Positions 1 to 6,150 of a stretch of 7,710 bases of DNA are shown here, piece after piece. The stretch comes from Pseudomonadota bacterium (lineage in GTDB: Bacteria; Pseudomonadota; Alphaproteobacteria; SMXQ01), in NCBI GenBank assembly GCA_022562375.1, contig JADFPK010000028.1:1-7710 (forward strand), given 5' to 3'. The number at the start of each line of letters is the position of its first letter. Within the stretch, counting starts at the first letter, position 1. A program made the translations under genes and the position numbers. The notes under the pieces were generated by a model that saw only the letters and a list, made by a program, of their open reading frames with translations, made no database searches and was not told the origin of the DNA.

Positions 1-2
1 TC

Positions 3-1355
3 TGGGAGGTCCGCAAGGCGGGGCTCAACATCATGATGTCGATGAAGGGCGATGGCAAACCGATCTCCTTCATCGAGGACTGCGCCGTCGGCCTCGACGA
101 TCTGGCGGAATACACCAAGCGGCTCGATGAGTTGTTCGAAAGGCACGGCACCAGGGGCACCTGGTACGCCCACGCCTCGGTCGGCTGCCTGCATGTGCGC
201 CCGGTCCTCAACATGAAGGACGAGGGGGACGTCAAGAAGATGCGCGCCATCGCCGAGGAGGCCTTCGCCATGGTGCGCGAGTACAAGGGCTCGCATTCGG
301 GCGAGCATGGCGACGGCCTGGTGCGCTCCGAGTTCCACGAGGCCATGTTCGGGCCGCGGATCACCTGGGCGTTCAAGGAGGTCAAGCGCGCCTTCGATCC
401 CGACGGCCTGTTCAATCCCGGCAAGGTGGTCAACCCGTCGCGCATGGACGACCGCTCCTTGTTCCGCTACCCGCCCGATTACGCCGCCGAACCCTTGGAA
501 ACCGCGCTCGACTGGTCGGAGTGGGGCGGCTTCGCCGGCGCCGTCGAGATGTGCAACAACAACGGCGCCTGCCGCAAGGCCGAGCCCGGCGTCATGTGCC
601 CGTCGTACCGCGCCACGGCCGAGGAGATCCACGTCACCCGCGGGCGGGCGAACTCGCTGCGCCTGGCGATCACCGGTCAGCTCGGCGCCGATGCCCTCAC
701 CTCCGAGGCGATGTACGAGACCATGGACCTTTGCATCAGTTGCAAGGGGTGCAAGCGCGAATGCCCCACCGGCGTCGACATGGCGAGGATGAAGATCGAG
801 TTCCTCCACCATTACCGGAAGCGACGGGGCTTGAGCCCGCGCGACCGGCTGTTCGCCTATCTGCCGCGCTACGCGCCCGTCGCCAGCCGATTGGCGCCCA
901 TCCTCAACTTGCGCGATCGGGTGCCGGGCCTCGCCGAATTGAGCGAGACGGTCCTCGGCCTGAGCGCGCGGCGCCGATTGCCCCGCTGGCGGCGCGATGA
1001 TTTCTGGTCGAATGGGGCGGCGGGCCCGGCGGCGGGCCGGCGGCGACAAAGCGGCGGGCGAGGCGAAATCCGCCGGCGAGGTCGTCCTCTTCGTCGACAC
1101 CTTCAACGCTTATTTCGAGCCCGAGAACGCCACCGCCGCCGTCGCCGTGCTCGAGGCGGCGGGTTACGGCGTGCGTCTCGCCCGCCCGCCCGCCGGCGGC
1201 CGTCCGCTGTGTTGCGGCAGGACCTTCCTGTCCGCCGGGCTGATCGAGGAGGCCAAGGTCGAGGCGAGGCGCCTGATGGAGGCGCTGAAACCCCATGTCG
1301 ACGCGGGCGTCAAGGTGATCGGCCTCGAACCCTCGTGCCTGCTGACCCTGCGTGA
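3..1355 (+). CDS. FAD-linked oxidase / 4Fe-4S oxidoreductase (D-lactate or D-2-hydroxyacid dehydrogenase type), 5' partial, frameshifted
   Basis: This is the downstream part of a large flavoprotein that oxidises a 2-hydroxyacid and passes electrons through Fe-S clusters towards the respiratory chain. The frame is open from base 3, so the true start and the FAD-binding PCMH domain lie outside the window. Visible first is the FAD-oxidase C-terminal domain, with a YAHASVGCLH stretch (codons 165-194) and GEHGDGLVR (300-326), which carry the conserved histidines of this family. A ferredoxin-like region follows: CNNNGAC from codon 552 with a further CP at 597, then CISCKGCKRECP with cysteines at codons 732, 741, 750 and 762. 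The frame is convincing to about base 1040; after that it turns into arginine-rich shadow sequence ending at 1355. The real continuation is in the +1 frame (the 997-1812 entry). The family is close to E. coli YdiJ and Dld-II-like proteins, but the substrate cannot be read from sequence. Confidence 0.88.
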   Translation, partial: WEVRKAGLNIMMSMKGDGKPISFIEDCAVGLDDLAEYTKRLDELFERHGTRGTWYAHASVGCLHVRPVLNMKDEGDVKKMRAIAEEAFAMVREYKGSHSGEHGDGLVRSEFHEAMFGPRITWAFKEVKRAFDPDGLFNPGKVVNPSRMDDRSLFRYPPDYAAEPLETALDWSEWGGFAGAVEMCNNNGACRKAEPGVMCPSYRATAEEIHVTRGRANSLRLAITGQLGADALTSEAMYETMDLCISCKGCKRECPTGVDMARMKIEFLHHYRKRRGLSPRDRLFAYLPRYAPVASRLAPILNLRDRVPGLAELSETVLGLSARRRLPRWRRDDFWSNGAAGPAAGRRRQSGGRGEIRRRGRPLRRHLQRLFRARERHRRRRRARGGGLRRASRPPARRRPSAVLRQDLPVRRADRGGQGRGEAPDGGAETPCRRGRQGDRPRTLVPADPA

Positions 1356-1812
1356 CGAGTTGAAGGTGATGCTGCCCGGCGCGGAAGCCGAGGCGCTGGC
1401 ATCGGGCGCCCTGTTGTTCGAAGAATTCCTCAGCCTGGAGCATGAGGCCGGTAGTTTACGCCTCGATCTCAAGCCGGTGCCGTGGAAGCGCGCCCTGGTG
1501 CACGGCCATTGCCACCAGAAGGCCTTCGGCGTCATGGGCGCCAGCGAAACCACCCTTGGCCTGGTCCCCGGGCTCGAGGCCGAAATCATCGACTCGACCT
1601 GTTGCGGCATGGCCGGGGCGTTCGGCTACGAGGCCGAGCATTACGATATGTCGATGGCGATCGGCGGGCTCGACCTCCTGCCCGCCGTCAACGCCGCCTC
1701 CGATGACACGGTGCTGATCGCCAGCGGCACCAGTTGCCGCCACCAGATCCGCGACGGCGCCGGGCGCGAAGCCGTCCACATCGCGCGGCTACTGGCGGGG
1801 GCGCTCAAATGA
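997..1812 (+). CDS. C-terminal cysteine-rich (CCG) domain segment of the same Fe-S oxidoreductase, out of frame
   Basis: This frame carries the cysteine-rich domain found at the C-terminus of glycolate/lactate oxidase and heterodisulfide-reductase-like Fe-S subunits. Counting from the first in-frame ATG at 997, it shows LCCG (Cys72-Cys73), EPSC (Cys114), HGHCHQK (169-175), a second CCG (Cys202-Cys203) and SC (Cys247), which fits the paired CCG pattern. Conserved sequence starts at about GEVVLFVDTFNAYFEPEN (1078 onward). The ATG at 997 lies inside the upstream domain, has no obvious ribosome-binding site, and is followed by low-complexity Arg/Gly residues. It is therefore unlikely to be a natural start. 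I infer that this is the tail of the preceding protein, separated by one extra base near 1014-1047. It ends in TGA, 49 bp before the convergent transferase gene. Confidence 0.85.
   Translation: MISGRMGRRARRRAGGDKAAGEAKSAGEVVLFVDTFNAYFEPENATAAVAVLEAAGYGVRLARPPAGGRPLCCGRTFLSAGLIEEAKVEARRLMEALKPHVDAGVKVIGLEPSCLLTLRDELKVMLPGAEAEALASGALLFEEFLSLEHEAGSLRLDLKPVPWKRALVHGHCHQKAFGVMGASETTLGLVPGLEAEIIDSTCCGMAGAFGYEAEHYDMSMAIGGLDLLPAVNAASDDTVLIASGTSCRHQIRDGAGREAVHIARLLAGALK
1014..1047 (+). other. Frameshift point in the Fe-S oxidoreductase gene
   Basis: Upstream, good coding sequence uses codons starting at positions divisible by three. Downstream, good coding sequence uses codons starting one base later. 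The crossover falls in a G/C-only stretch with runs such as GGGG, GGG and CCC, in a variable linker between the ferredoxin-like and CCG domains. Removing one base there, or adding two, restores one continuous protein. The exact base cannot be fixed because the linker is not conserved. It may be a real inactivating mutation or a sequencing/assembly error in a homopolymer-rich stretch. Confidence 0.8.
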
Positions 1813-1861
1813 TTACGCTTGTCTAATTCCCGCAGCCCGGCGCGTAGAGCCCGGCGCGCGG

Positions 1862-3451
1862 CTAGTAGCCCAGCGCGCAGCCGTCCTTGCGGGGCTCCGA
1901 GGCGCCGGTCAGCACGCCTTCGTCGCGGTCGATGCGGATCGCCTGGCCGCCGCCGATGGGCTTGCCCGGCGCCGTCAATTCGTGGCCCCGGTCCTCGAGC
2001 CCGCGGGCGATATCCTCGGGCACCGTGCCTTCGATCTCGACCTTGCCGCCCGGCGTGGCGAAAATCCTCGGGAAGTCGATGGCTTCCTGCAGGTCGAGCC
2101 CGAAATCGATGAGGTTGGTGAGGAACGTGGCGTGGCCGACGGCCTGGTAGTGGCCGCCCATGACGCCGAACGGCATGATCACTTGACCGTCCTTGGCCAC
2201 CATGCCGGGGATGATGGTATGCAACGGCCGCTTATCGGGCGCGATGCAGTTGGGGTGGTCGGGATCGAGCACGAAGCCGATGCCCCGATTCTGCAACAGG
2301 ACGCCGGTCTTGGGGCCGCACAAGCCGCTGCCGAAGTTGGAAAAGAGCGAGTTGATGAAGCTTACCGCGTTCAAATCCTTATCGACGACGCAAAGATAGA
2401 CGGTGTCGGCGTGCTCCGCGACGCGCCGGCGCGGCTCGAACCCCATGGCGCGGTCCATGTCGATGGCGCCGGCGAATTCCCTGGCGCGGGCACCCGACAG
2501 CATCATATCGACGGGGACGTCGGCCTGCCCCGGATCGGCGAGGTGCGTATCCCGTTCCCGGTAAGCGAGACGCGTCGCCTCGATCAGCAGGTGAAAGCGG
2601 TCGACCGACAGCGGATCCAGCGCGCCTAAGTCGAATTGCGCCAGGATGTTGAGCATCTGAAGCGCCGTGATGCCCTGGCCGTTGGGCGGACATTGGTAGA
2701 TATCGTAGCCCCGGTAGTCGACGGTGATGGGCTGGACATACTCGCCCTTGGCGGCGGCGAAGTCGTCGAGCGTGTGCAGCCCGCCGAGGCTTCGCAGGTG
2801 CGAGACGATGTCGCGGGCGACGTGGCCCCGATAGAACCCGTCGCGGCCGTGTTCGGCGATATGGGCCAACGTCTCGGCCAGTTCCGGCTGGCGATGCACG
2901 GTGCCGACCTTGGGCGGCAGGCCGCCCGGAAGGTAGATGCGCGCCGCGGTGGCATCGAGCATGAGGATATCGGCGTTTTGCGCGAAGTCGTGCGCCGTGC
3001 GCGAATGCACCGGATAGCCGTCGCGCGCGTAGCCGATCGCCGGGCCCAGGACTTCGCCGAGGCTCCTGGTGCCGTGATCGGCGAGTAACTGGGACCAGGC
3101 GTCTATCGCCCCGGGCACGGTGACGGCGTGCGGCGTCGTCCGTTCGATCTCGCGGATACCCTGTTCGGCGTACCAATCGGCCGTCGCCGCCGCCGGCGCC
3201 CGGCCCGAGCCGTTGAAGCCGACGATGGCACCGCCGGCGGGCGCATAGAGCGCGAAGCAGTCGCCGCCGATGCCGGTCGAGCCCGGCTCGACGACGCACT
3301 GGACGGCGCAGGCGGCGACCGCCGCGTCGATGGCGTTGCCGCCGTCCTGGAGCACGTTGATCGCCGTCAATGTCGCCAGCGGCTGGGAGGTCGCCGCCAT
3401 GCCATGAGTGGAATGGACCGGCGAGCGGCCTGGACGTTCAAGGTCTCTCAT
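1862..3451 (-). CDS. Gamma-glutamyltransferase family protein (cytoplasmic Ntn hydrolase)
   Basis: This 529-residue protein belongs to the gamma-glutamyltranspeptidase family. These Ntn hydrolases cut themselves into a large and a small subunit, then transfer or hydrolyse gamma-glutamyl groups from glutathione-like or gamma-glutamyl compounds. Visible marks are GGNAIDAAVA (38-47), GSTGIGGDCFALY (57-69), and GSGRAP (81-86), whose arginine matches the substrate-carboxylate position. The self-cleavage threonine is probably Thr350 in HADTVYLCVVDKDLNAVSFINS, and MGGHYQ (431-436) and GASEPRKDGCALGY at the C-terminus are also typical. Length suits the shorter GGT-like branch. There is no signal peptide, unlike periplasmic GGT, so I infer cytoplasmic action. 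The start at 3451 is preferred because RSPV...HGMAATSQPLAT is a conserved N-terminus; the Shine-Dalgarno match is weak. The gene lies 63 bp after the amidohydrolase and is probably cotranscribed with it. Substrate is not determinable. Confidence 0.93.
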   Translation of the reverse strand: MRDLERPGRSPVHSTHGMAATSQPLATLTAINVLQDGGNAIDAAVAACAVQCVVEPGSTGIGGDCFALYAPAGGAIVGFNGSGRAPAAATADWYAEQGIREIERTTPHAVTVPGAIDAWSQLLADHGTRSLGEVLGPAIGYARDGYPVHSRTAHDFAQNADILMLDATAARIYLPGGLPPKVGTVHRQPELAETLAHIAEHGRDGFYRGHVARDIVSHLRSLGGLHTLDDFAAAKGEYVQPITVDYRGYDIYQCPPNGQGITALQMLNILAQFDLGALDPLSVDRFHLLIEATRLAYRERDTHLADPGQADVPVDMMLSGARAREFAGAIDMDRAMGFEPRRRVAEHADTVYLCVVDKDLNAVSFINSLFSNFGSGLCGPKTGVLLQNRGIGFVLDPDHPNCIAPDKRPLHTIIPGMVAKDGQVIMPFGVMGGHYQAVGHATFLTNLIDFGLDLQEAIDFPRIFATPGGKVEIEGTVPEDIARGLEDRGHELTAPGKPIGGGQAIRIDRDEGVLTGASEPRKDGCALGY

Positions 3452-3514
3452 GTTGCTTACTTTGGGTCTTTACGCCGCCGGCGTCAATCGCACGGGCGCG
3501 GCCTTACGATCCGT

Positions 3515-4753
3515 CTATCTGGACGACCTGTCGATCCGGAGCATGGCGTGGAGCAGGACGTTGCATCCCGCCGCCAGGTCGTCGGGTGTCGCGTTCTCGA
3601 TCTCGGCATGGCTGATGCCGTTCTCGCACGGCACGAAGATCATCGCCGCCGGCACGATACGCGCCATCGAGCAGGCATCGTGCCCGGCGCGCGAGATAAT
3701 GTCGCGGTGGCTGTAACCGAGCCGCTCCGCCGCGCCGCGAACGGCGGAGACACAAGCCTCATCGAATTTGGTGGCGGGATAATGGGTGACCTCGGCAATC
3801 TCGTATGTAAGACCGCGCGCTTCGGCGATACGGGTGCAAGATTGCTTCAGCCCCGCCACCATCTCATCGAGCGCTTCCGGGTCGGGGTGGCGCAGATCGG
3901 CGGAGAAGAAGGCCGAACCGGGGATGGTGTTGCGCGAGTTCGGCTTGGCCTCGATCATGCCGACGGTGCCGACGCCCTCGGGCGCCCTGGCCAGCGCCAG
4001 CGCCTCGACCTCCCCGATCATGCGCACCGCGCCCATCAGCGCATCGCGCCTCGCCGGCATCGGCGTCGTGCCGGCATGGGCCTCCCGGCCGGCGACGGTG
4101 ATCTCGAAAGACCGCTTGCCCTGGCCGGCGGTGACGACGCCGATGGTCTTGTTCTCGGCCTCGAGGAACGGTCCCTGTTCGATGTGGGCCTCGAAATAGG
4201 CGGCCACCGGCCGTCCGCCGACGGGTTCGGCGCCGGCATAGCCGATGCGTTCGAGCTCCTCGCCGAATGCGAGGCCGTCGGCGTCGGTGAGCGCGCGGAT
4301 ATCCGCGATCGTGTAAACACCGGCGAAGACGCCCGAGCCCGCCATCGACGTGGTGAACCGGCAGCCTTCCTCGTTGGTCCAGGCGATGGCCTCGAAGGGC
4401 GCTTTCGTTTCGACGCCATTGTCGTTCAGCGTCCTCATCACCTCGAGCCCGGCGAGCACGCCGTAAGCGCCGTCGAACTTGCCGCCGGTCGGTTGAGTAT
4501 CGAGGTGAGAGCCGGTCACCACCGGCGCCAGGCTGTCGTCGCCCCCGGCCCGGCGCGCGAAGATGTTGCCGATGCGATCCACCGAAATCGTGCACCCCGC
4601 GTCCTCGCACCAGGCGATGAACAGGTCCCGCGACTCTTTGTCGAAATCGGAGAGGGCCAGGCGGCACACCCCGCCGGCGGGCGTCGCGCCGATCTTGGCC
4701 ATCTCCATCAGGCTGGCCCACAGGCGCTCACCATTGATGCGTGGATCATCCAT
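3515..4753 (-). CDS. M20-type Zn-dependent amidohydrolase (allantoate / N-carbamoyl-L-amino acid / beta-ureidopropionate hydrolase group)
   Basis: This 412-residue enzyme hydrolyses ureido or amide bonds with a two-metal centre. The family releases ammonia and CO2 from allantoate, N-carbamoyl amino acids or 3-ureidopropionate. Metal ligands are visible in order: His83 (GSHLDTQPTGGKFDG), Asp94, Glu129 with catalytic Glu128 (NEEG), His190 (EAHIEQG) and His382 (GISHAE). The dimerisation domain is marked by GREAHAGTTPM (222-232), and substrate-contact positions are likely Asn275 and Arg288 (DLRHP). SRAGHDA (354-360) is the usual GAGHDA block with Arg for Gly. Length is normal. The ATG at 4753 is supported by an AGGGAG ribosome-binding site six bases upstream. 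It heads a likely two-gene operon with the gamma-glutamyltransferase. An IS630 element ends 30 bp upstream of the start codon. Which of the three substrate classes it prefers cannot be decided from sequence. Confidence 0.93.
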   Translation of the reverse strand: MDDPRINGERLWASLMEMAKIGATPAGGVCRLALSDFDKESRDLFIAWCEDAGCTISVDRIGNIFARRAGGDDSLAPVVTGSHLDTQPTGGKFDGAYGVLAGLEVMRTLNDNGVETKAPFEAIAWTNEEGCRFTTSMAGSGVFAGVYTIADIRALTDADGLAFGEELERIGYAGAEPVGGRPVAAYFEAHIEQGPFLEAENKTIGVVTAGQGKRSFEITVAGREAHAGTTPMPARRDALMGAVRMIGEVEALALARAPEGVGTVGMIEAKPNSRNTIPGSAFFSADLRHPDPEALDEMVAGLKQSCTRIAEARGLTYEIAEVTHYPATKFDEACVSAVRGAAERLGYSHRDIISRAGHDACSMARIVPAAMIFVPCENGISHAEIENATPDDLAAGCNVLLHAMLRIDRSSR

Positions 4754-4759
4754 CGGCGT

Positions 4760-4765
4760 CTCCCT
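4760..4765 (-). promoter_or_regulatory. Ribosome-binding site of the amidohydrolase
   Basis: On the minus strand this reads AGGGAG, six bases before the ATG at 4753. It fixes the start codon and lies only about 20 bp from the IS630 end, so the insertion left the translation signal intact. Confidence 0.7.
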
Positions 4766-4785
4766 GAAGGTGTGCCGGTAAGCTA

Positions 4786-4798
4786 GAGCCGATTCAAT
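4786..4798 (+). repeat. Left terminal inverted repeat of the IS630 element
   Basis: The repeat reads GAGCCGATTCAAT inward from the TA at 4784-4785. Ten of 13 bases match the right end. Similarity fades after this, and the transposase stop codon starts at the next base. Confidence 0.75.
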
Positions 4799-5272
4799 TT
4801 ACTCCGGTTCATATCCTGCAGCGACGAAATAATTCTGGCATTCCTCGGGGGTGAATTTGTCGAGGGATTGAGCGATGACGTCCCAGAGGTCGTCGATGGT
4901 TCGCGCGGCGGCCTGCCTGAGGATCGCCTTGAGCTTGGAGAAGGCCATCTCGATGGGGTTGAGGTCTGGCGAATAGGGCGGCAGATAGAGCAGGGTTGCC
5001 CCGGCCTGTTCGATGGCGTGACGCACGCCGGTGACCTTGTGGGAGGGCAGATTATCCATGACAACGATGTCGCCGGGTGTCAGCTCGGGCACCAACAATT
5101 GGGTCACATAGGCGCGGAAGGCATCCCCGTCCATCGGCCCGTCGAGCAGCATGGGGGCGCTCAGGCTTGCCAAGCGCCGGCCGGCGGTGAATGTCGTGGT
5201 CTTCCAGTGGCCGTGGGGAACCGCCGCCCGGCAGCGCTCGCCGCGCTTGGCTCGGCCCCGCAGGCGGGTCAT
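4799..5272 (-). CDS. IS630 transposase catalytic part (OrfB, DDE domain)
   Basis: This frame encodes the DDE integrase-fold catalytic domain that cuts and joins transposon ends. From the first ATG at 5272 it has VVMDN (Asp73) and [10 protein letters not shown] (Glu108), the second and third acidic residues. The first, in FIDETGAS, is encoded at 5294-5296, upstream of that ATG. The same open frame runs back to the A8 tract near 5404 and reads [11 protein letters not shown] and [14 protein letters not shown], which belong to the family. A protein started at 5272 would therefore lack one catalytic residue, so the functional product must be a fusion with OrfA. The TAA at 4799-4801 abuts the left inverted repeat. 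No terminator is visible between it and the amidohydrolase 45 bp away on the same strand. Confidence 0.88.
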   Translation of the reverse strand: MTRLRGRAKRGERCRAAVPHGHWKTTTFTAGRRLASLSAPMLLDGPMDGDAFRAYVTQLLVPELTPGDIVVMDNLPSHKVTGVRHAIEQAGATLLYLPPYSPDLNPIEMAFSKLKAILRQAAARTIDDLWDVIAQSLDKFTPEECQNYFVAAGYEPE

Positions 5273-5366
5273 CTTGGTCGAGGCGCCGGTCTCATCGATG
5301 AAGATGAGCTTCTCGGGATCAAGATCGGGTTGGGCGTCGAACCAGGCTTGGCGGCGGGCGACCCCA

Positions 5367-5744
5367 TCAGGCCGCTCTTGCTCGACGGCGTGCGCGGTTT
5401 TTTTTGAAGCTGATCCCGCGACGCTTGAAGAAATACCACACCGTCGCCGGACAGGCCGACACCGCCTGCTTCTCGGCCAGGCCCTCGGCGATCTCCGCCA
5501 AGCCGATGTCCGGCCGCGCCTTCACCAACGGCAAAATGAAAGCCTCATGGGCATCCGGCTTCGATCCGCCCGGTTGACCTTGCTTGCGCGCCGCAACCTC
5601 ACCCGTCTCGCGATAGCGCCGATACCACTTCACCGCCGTCGAAACCCCGACCCCAAAACGAGCCGCCGCCCGGCGTCTCGAAAGACCGCCTGAAATCGAC
5701 CCAATCACCCGAACCCGAAGGTCAGTACTGTAGCTCCGTGACAT
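5367..5744 (-). CDS. IS630 transposase N-terminal part (OrfA, helix-turn-helix)
   Basis: This 125-residue frame holds the DNA-binding half of an IS630-type transposase. Residues about 5-60 ([20 protein letters not shown], followed by a region with [19 protein letters not shown]) form a homeodomain-like helix-turn-helix. A second, winged-helix-type segment spans about 65-115 and ends at [13 protein letters not shown]. The ATG at 5744 has an AGGAGG ribosome-binding site five bases upstream. Real homology stops at SFKK, which is encoded over the A8 run at 5398-5405. The last 15 or so residues, rich in Arg and Ala, are out-of-frame translation of the catalytic part. The full transposase requires passing into the frame of OrfB; skipping one A gives a 314-residue protein, a normal length for the family. 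Confidence 0.88.
   Translation of the reverse strand: MSRSYSTDLRVRVIGSISGGLSRRRAAARFGVGVSTAVKWYRRYRETGEVAARKQGQPGGSKPDAHEAFILPLVKARPDIGLAEIAEGLAEKQAVSACPATVWYFFKRRGISFKKNRARRRARAA
5398..5405 (-). other. A8 slippage-prone tract joining the two transposase frames
   Basis: The minus strand reads TTC, eight A, then CCGCG. OrfA uses codons starting at 5405, 5402 and 5399; the DDE frame uses codons starting one base later (5404, 5401, 5398). An mRNA with seven A would encode one continuous [11 protein letters not shown] product. The tract may be a programmed site (transcriptional realignment or a +1/-2 ribosomal shift), a recent inactivating insertion, or a homopolymer sequencing error. Confidence 0.7.
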
Positions 5745-5749
5745 CGAAC

Positions 5750-5755
5750 CCTCCT
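5750..5755 (-). promoter_or_regulatory. Ribosome-binding site of the IS630 transposase
   Basis: On the minus strand this is AGGAGG, five bases before the ATG at 5744, which supports that start for OrfA. Confidence 0.65.
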
Positions 5756-5796
5756 CTCTGGACCCGAGAGGATCGAATCACAGATCAAGCTTCAAG

Positions 5797-5816
5797 GGAA
5801 TCCCCAAAATGATTCC
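5797..5816. repeat. Subterminal inverted repeat in the IS630 leader
   Basis: GGAATC (5797-5802) and GATTCC (5811-5816) form a perfect 6-bp inverted repeat separated by 8 bases, just inside the right end of the element. It could be a transposase-binding or autoregulatory site, or chance; no function is shown. Confidence 0.4.
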
Positions 5817-5822
5817 ACATTC

Positions 5823-5835
5823 ACTGAAACCGCTC
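5823..5835 (-). repeat. Right terminal inverted repeat of the IS630 element
   Basis: Read inward on the minus strand it is GAGCGGTTTCAGT, followed outside by the TA at 5836-5837. Mismatches with the left end are at positions 5, 7 and 12. This end lies about 90 bp upstream of the transposase start and should hold its promoter. Confidence 0.75.
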
Positions 5836-6072
5836 TAGGCGGCCGGAAAGAACCGCCTGGCGGATCCGCGCGGCCAAGTGCCGAAACAGCGGAACGGGGA
5901 AATCCGCTCCAGATCGACGAAGGAAAAAAGAGCTCCCCCCAACCGTTTCCGCACCGCGACCCCTCCGGAAAATCCAAAGACACCACCAGGCAAATTTGGG
6001 ATGGCCAATATGTCGGAAAGGGATATCATCACCAATGCCAAATGGTCTAAGGTCAAATTGTTGCCGTCACCA

Positions 6073-6088
6073 TGGCGGATCGCTTGCA
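6073..6088 (+). promoter_or_regulatory. Possible sigma-54 (-24/-12) promoter
   Basis: The site reads TGGCGG, ATCGC, TTGCA. The invariant GG and GC are separated by the required 10 bases, and TTGCA matches the -12 consensus fully; TGGCGG differs from TGGCAC in two bases. Transcription would start near 6099, about 50 bp before the ATG at 6151. No enhancer-binding site was identified, so this is a pattern match only. Confidence 0.35.
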
Positions 6089-6135
6089 TGCCAGCGGTAC
6101 AAGGAAGAAAAACAATTTCGCGGCACAGGCCAAAC

Positions 6136-6141
6136 AGGAGG
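6136..6141 (+). promoter_or_regulatory. Ribosome-binding site of the substrate-binding protein
   Basis: A full AGGAGG lies nine bases before the ATG at 6151. It decides the start against the in-frame upstream ATGs at 6001 and 6010, and places the signal peptide at the N-terminus. Confidence 0.8.
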
Positions 6142-6150
6142 AAACGATCG

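Larger units (their letters stand above)
4786..5835 (-). mobile_element. IS630-family insertion sequence, about 1050 bp
   Basis: The element is bounded by imperfect inverted repeats beginning GAGCCGATTCAAT on the left and GAGCGGTTTCAGT on the right, read inward. They are flanked by TA at 4784-4785 and 5836-5837. Fusing the flanks gives an empty site ...AAGCTAGGCGG..., so the target was the CTAG palindrome with TA duplicated, as expected for IS630/Tc1-type elements. It encodes a helix-turn-helix plus DDE transposase on the minus strand in two frames. The transposase stop codon lies right at the left repeat. Both ends are present, so the element looks structurally complete. It separates the amidohydrolase from the leader shared with the transporter gene. 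Confidence 0.88.
5838..6150. other. Intergenic leader between the IS630 element and the binding-protein gene
   Basis: This 313-bp stretch holds no gene I can support. Before the insertion it joined the 30 bp now upstream of the amidohydrolase, giving a divergent promoter region for both transcription units. It contains a sigma-54-like site at 6073-6088 and the ribosome-binding site of the binding protein. The frame of the binding protein remains open through it back to the TAG at 5836, with ATGs at 6001 and 6010. The composition there is not that of a secreted-protein N-terminus. I see no clear sigma-70 promoter and no terminator. Confidence 0.6.

Noticed and set aside
479..1000. Overlapping alternative frames inside the dehydrogenase gene
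   Set aside because: They lack domains and coincide with Fe-S cysteine motifs that are clear in the main frame.
3472..3484. Small hairpin ACGCC-GCC-GGCGT between the amidohydrolase and transferase genes
   Set aside because: A five-base stem with a three-base loop and no T-run is too small to call a terminator or attenuator in this GC-rich background.
3128..4786. 552-codon plus-strand open frame antisense to the amidohydrolase and transferase genes
   Set aside because: It is rich in Arg, Ala and His with no recognisable domain and mirrors two convincing minus-strand genes; such long shadows are expected in GC-rich coding DNA.
4868..5407. Plus-strand frame through the IS630 element
   Set aside because: It is the reverse of the DDE transposase domain, whose motifs are unambiguous on the minus strand.
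5838..5857. GGCGG...CCGCC inverted repeat right beside the IS end
   Set aside because: It is five bases per arm, outside the TA duplication and without a T-run; likely chance in GC-rich DNA rather than a terminator or part of the element.
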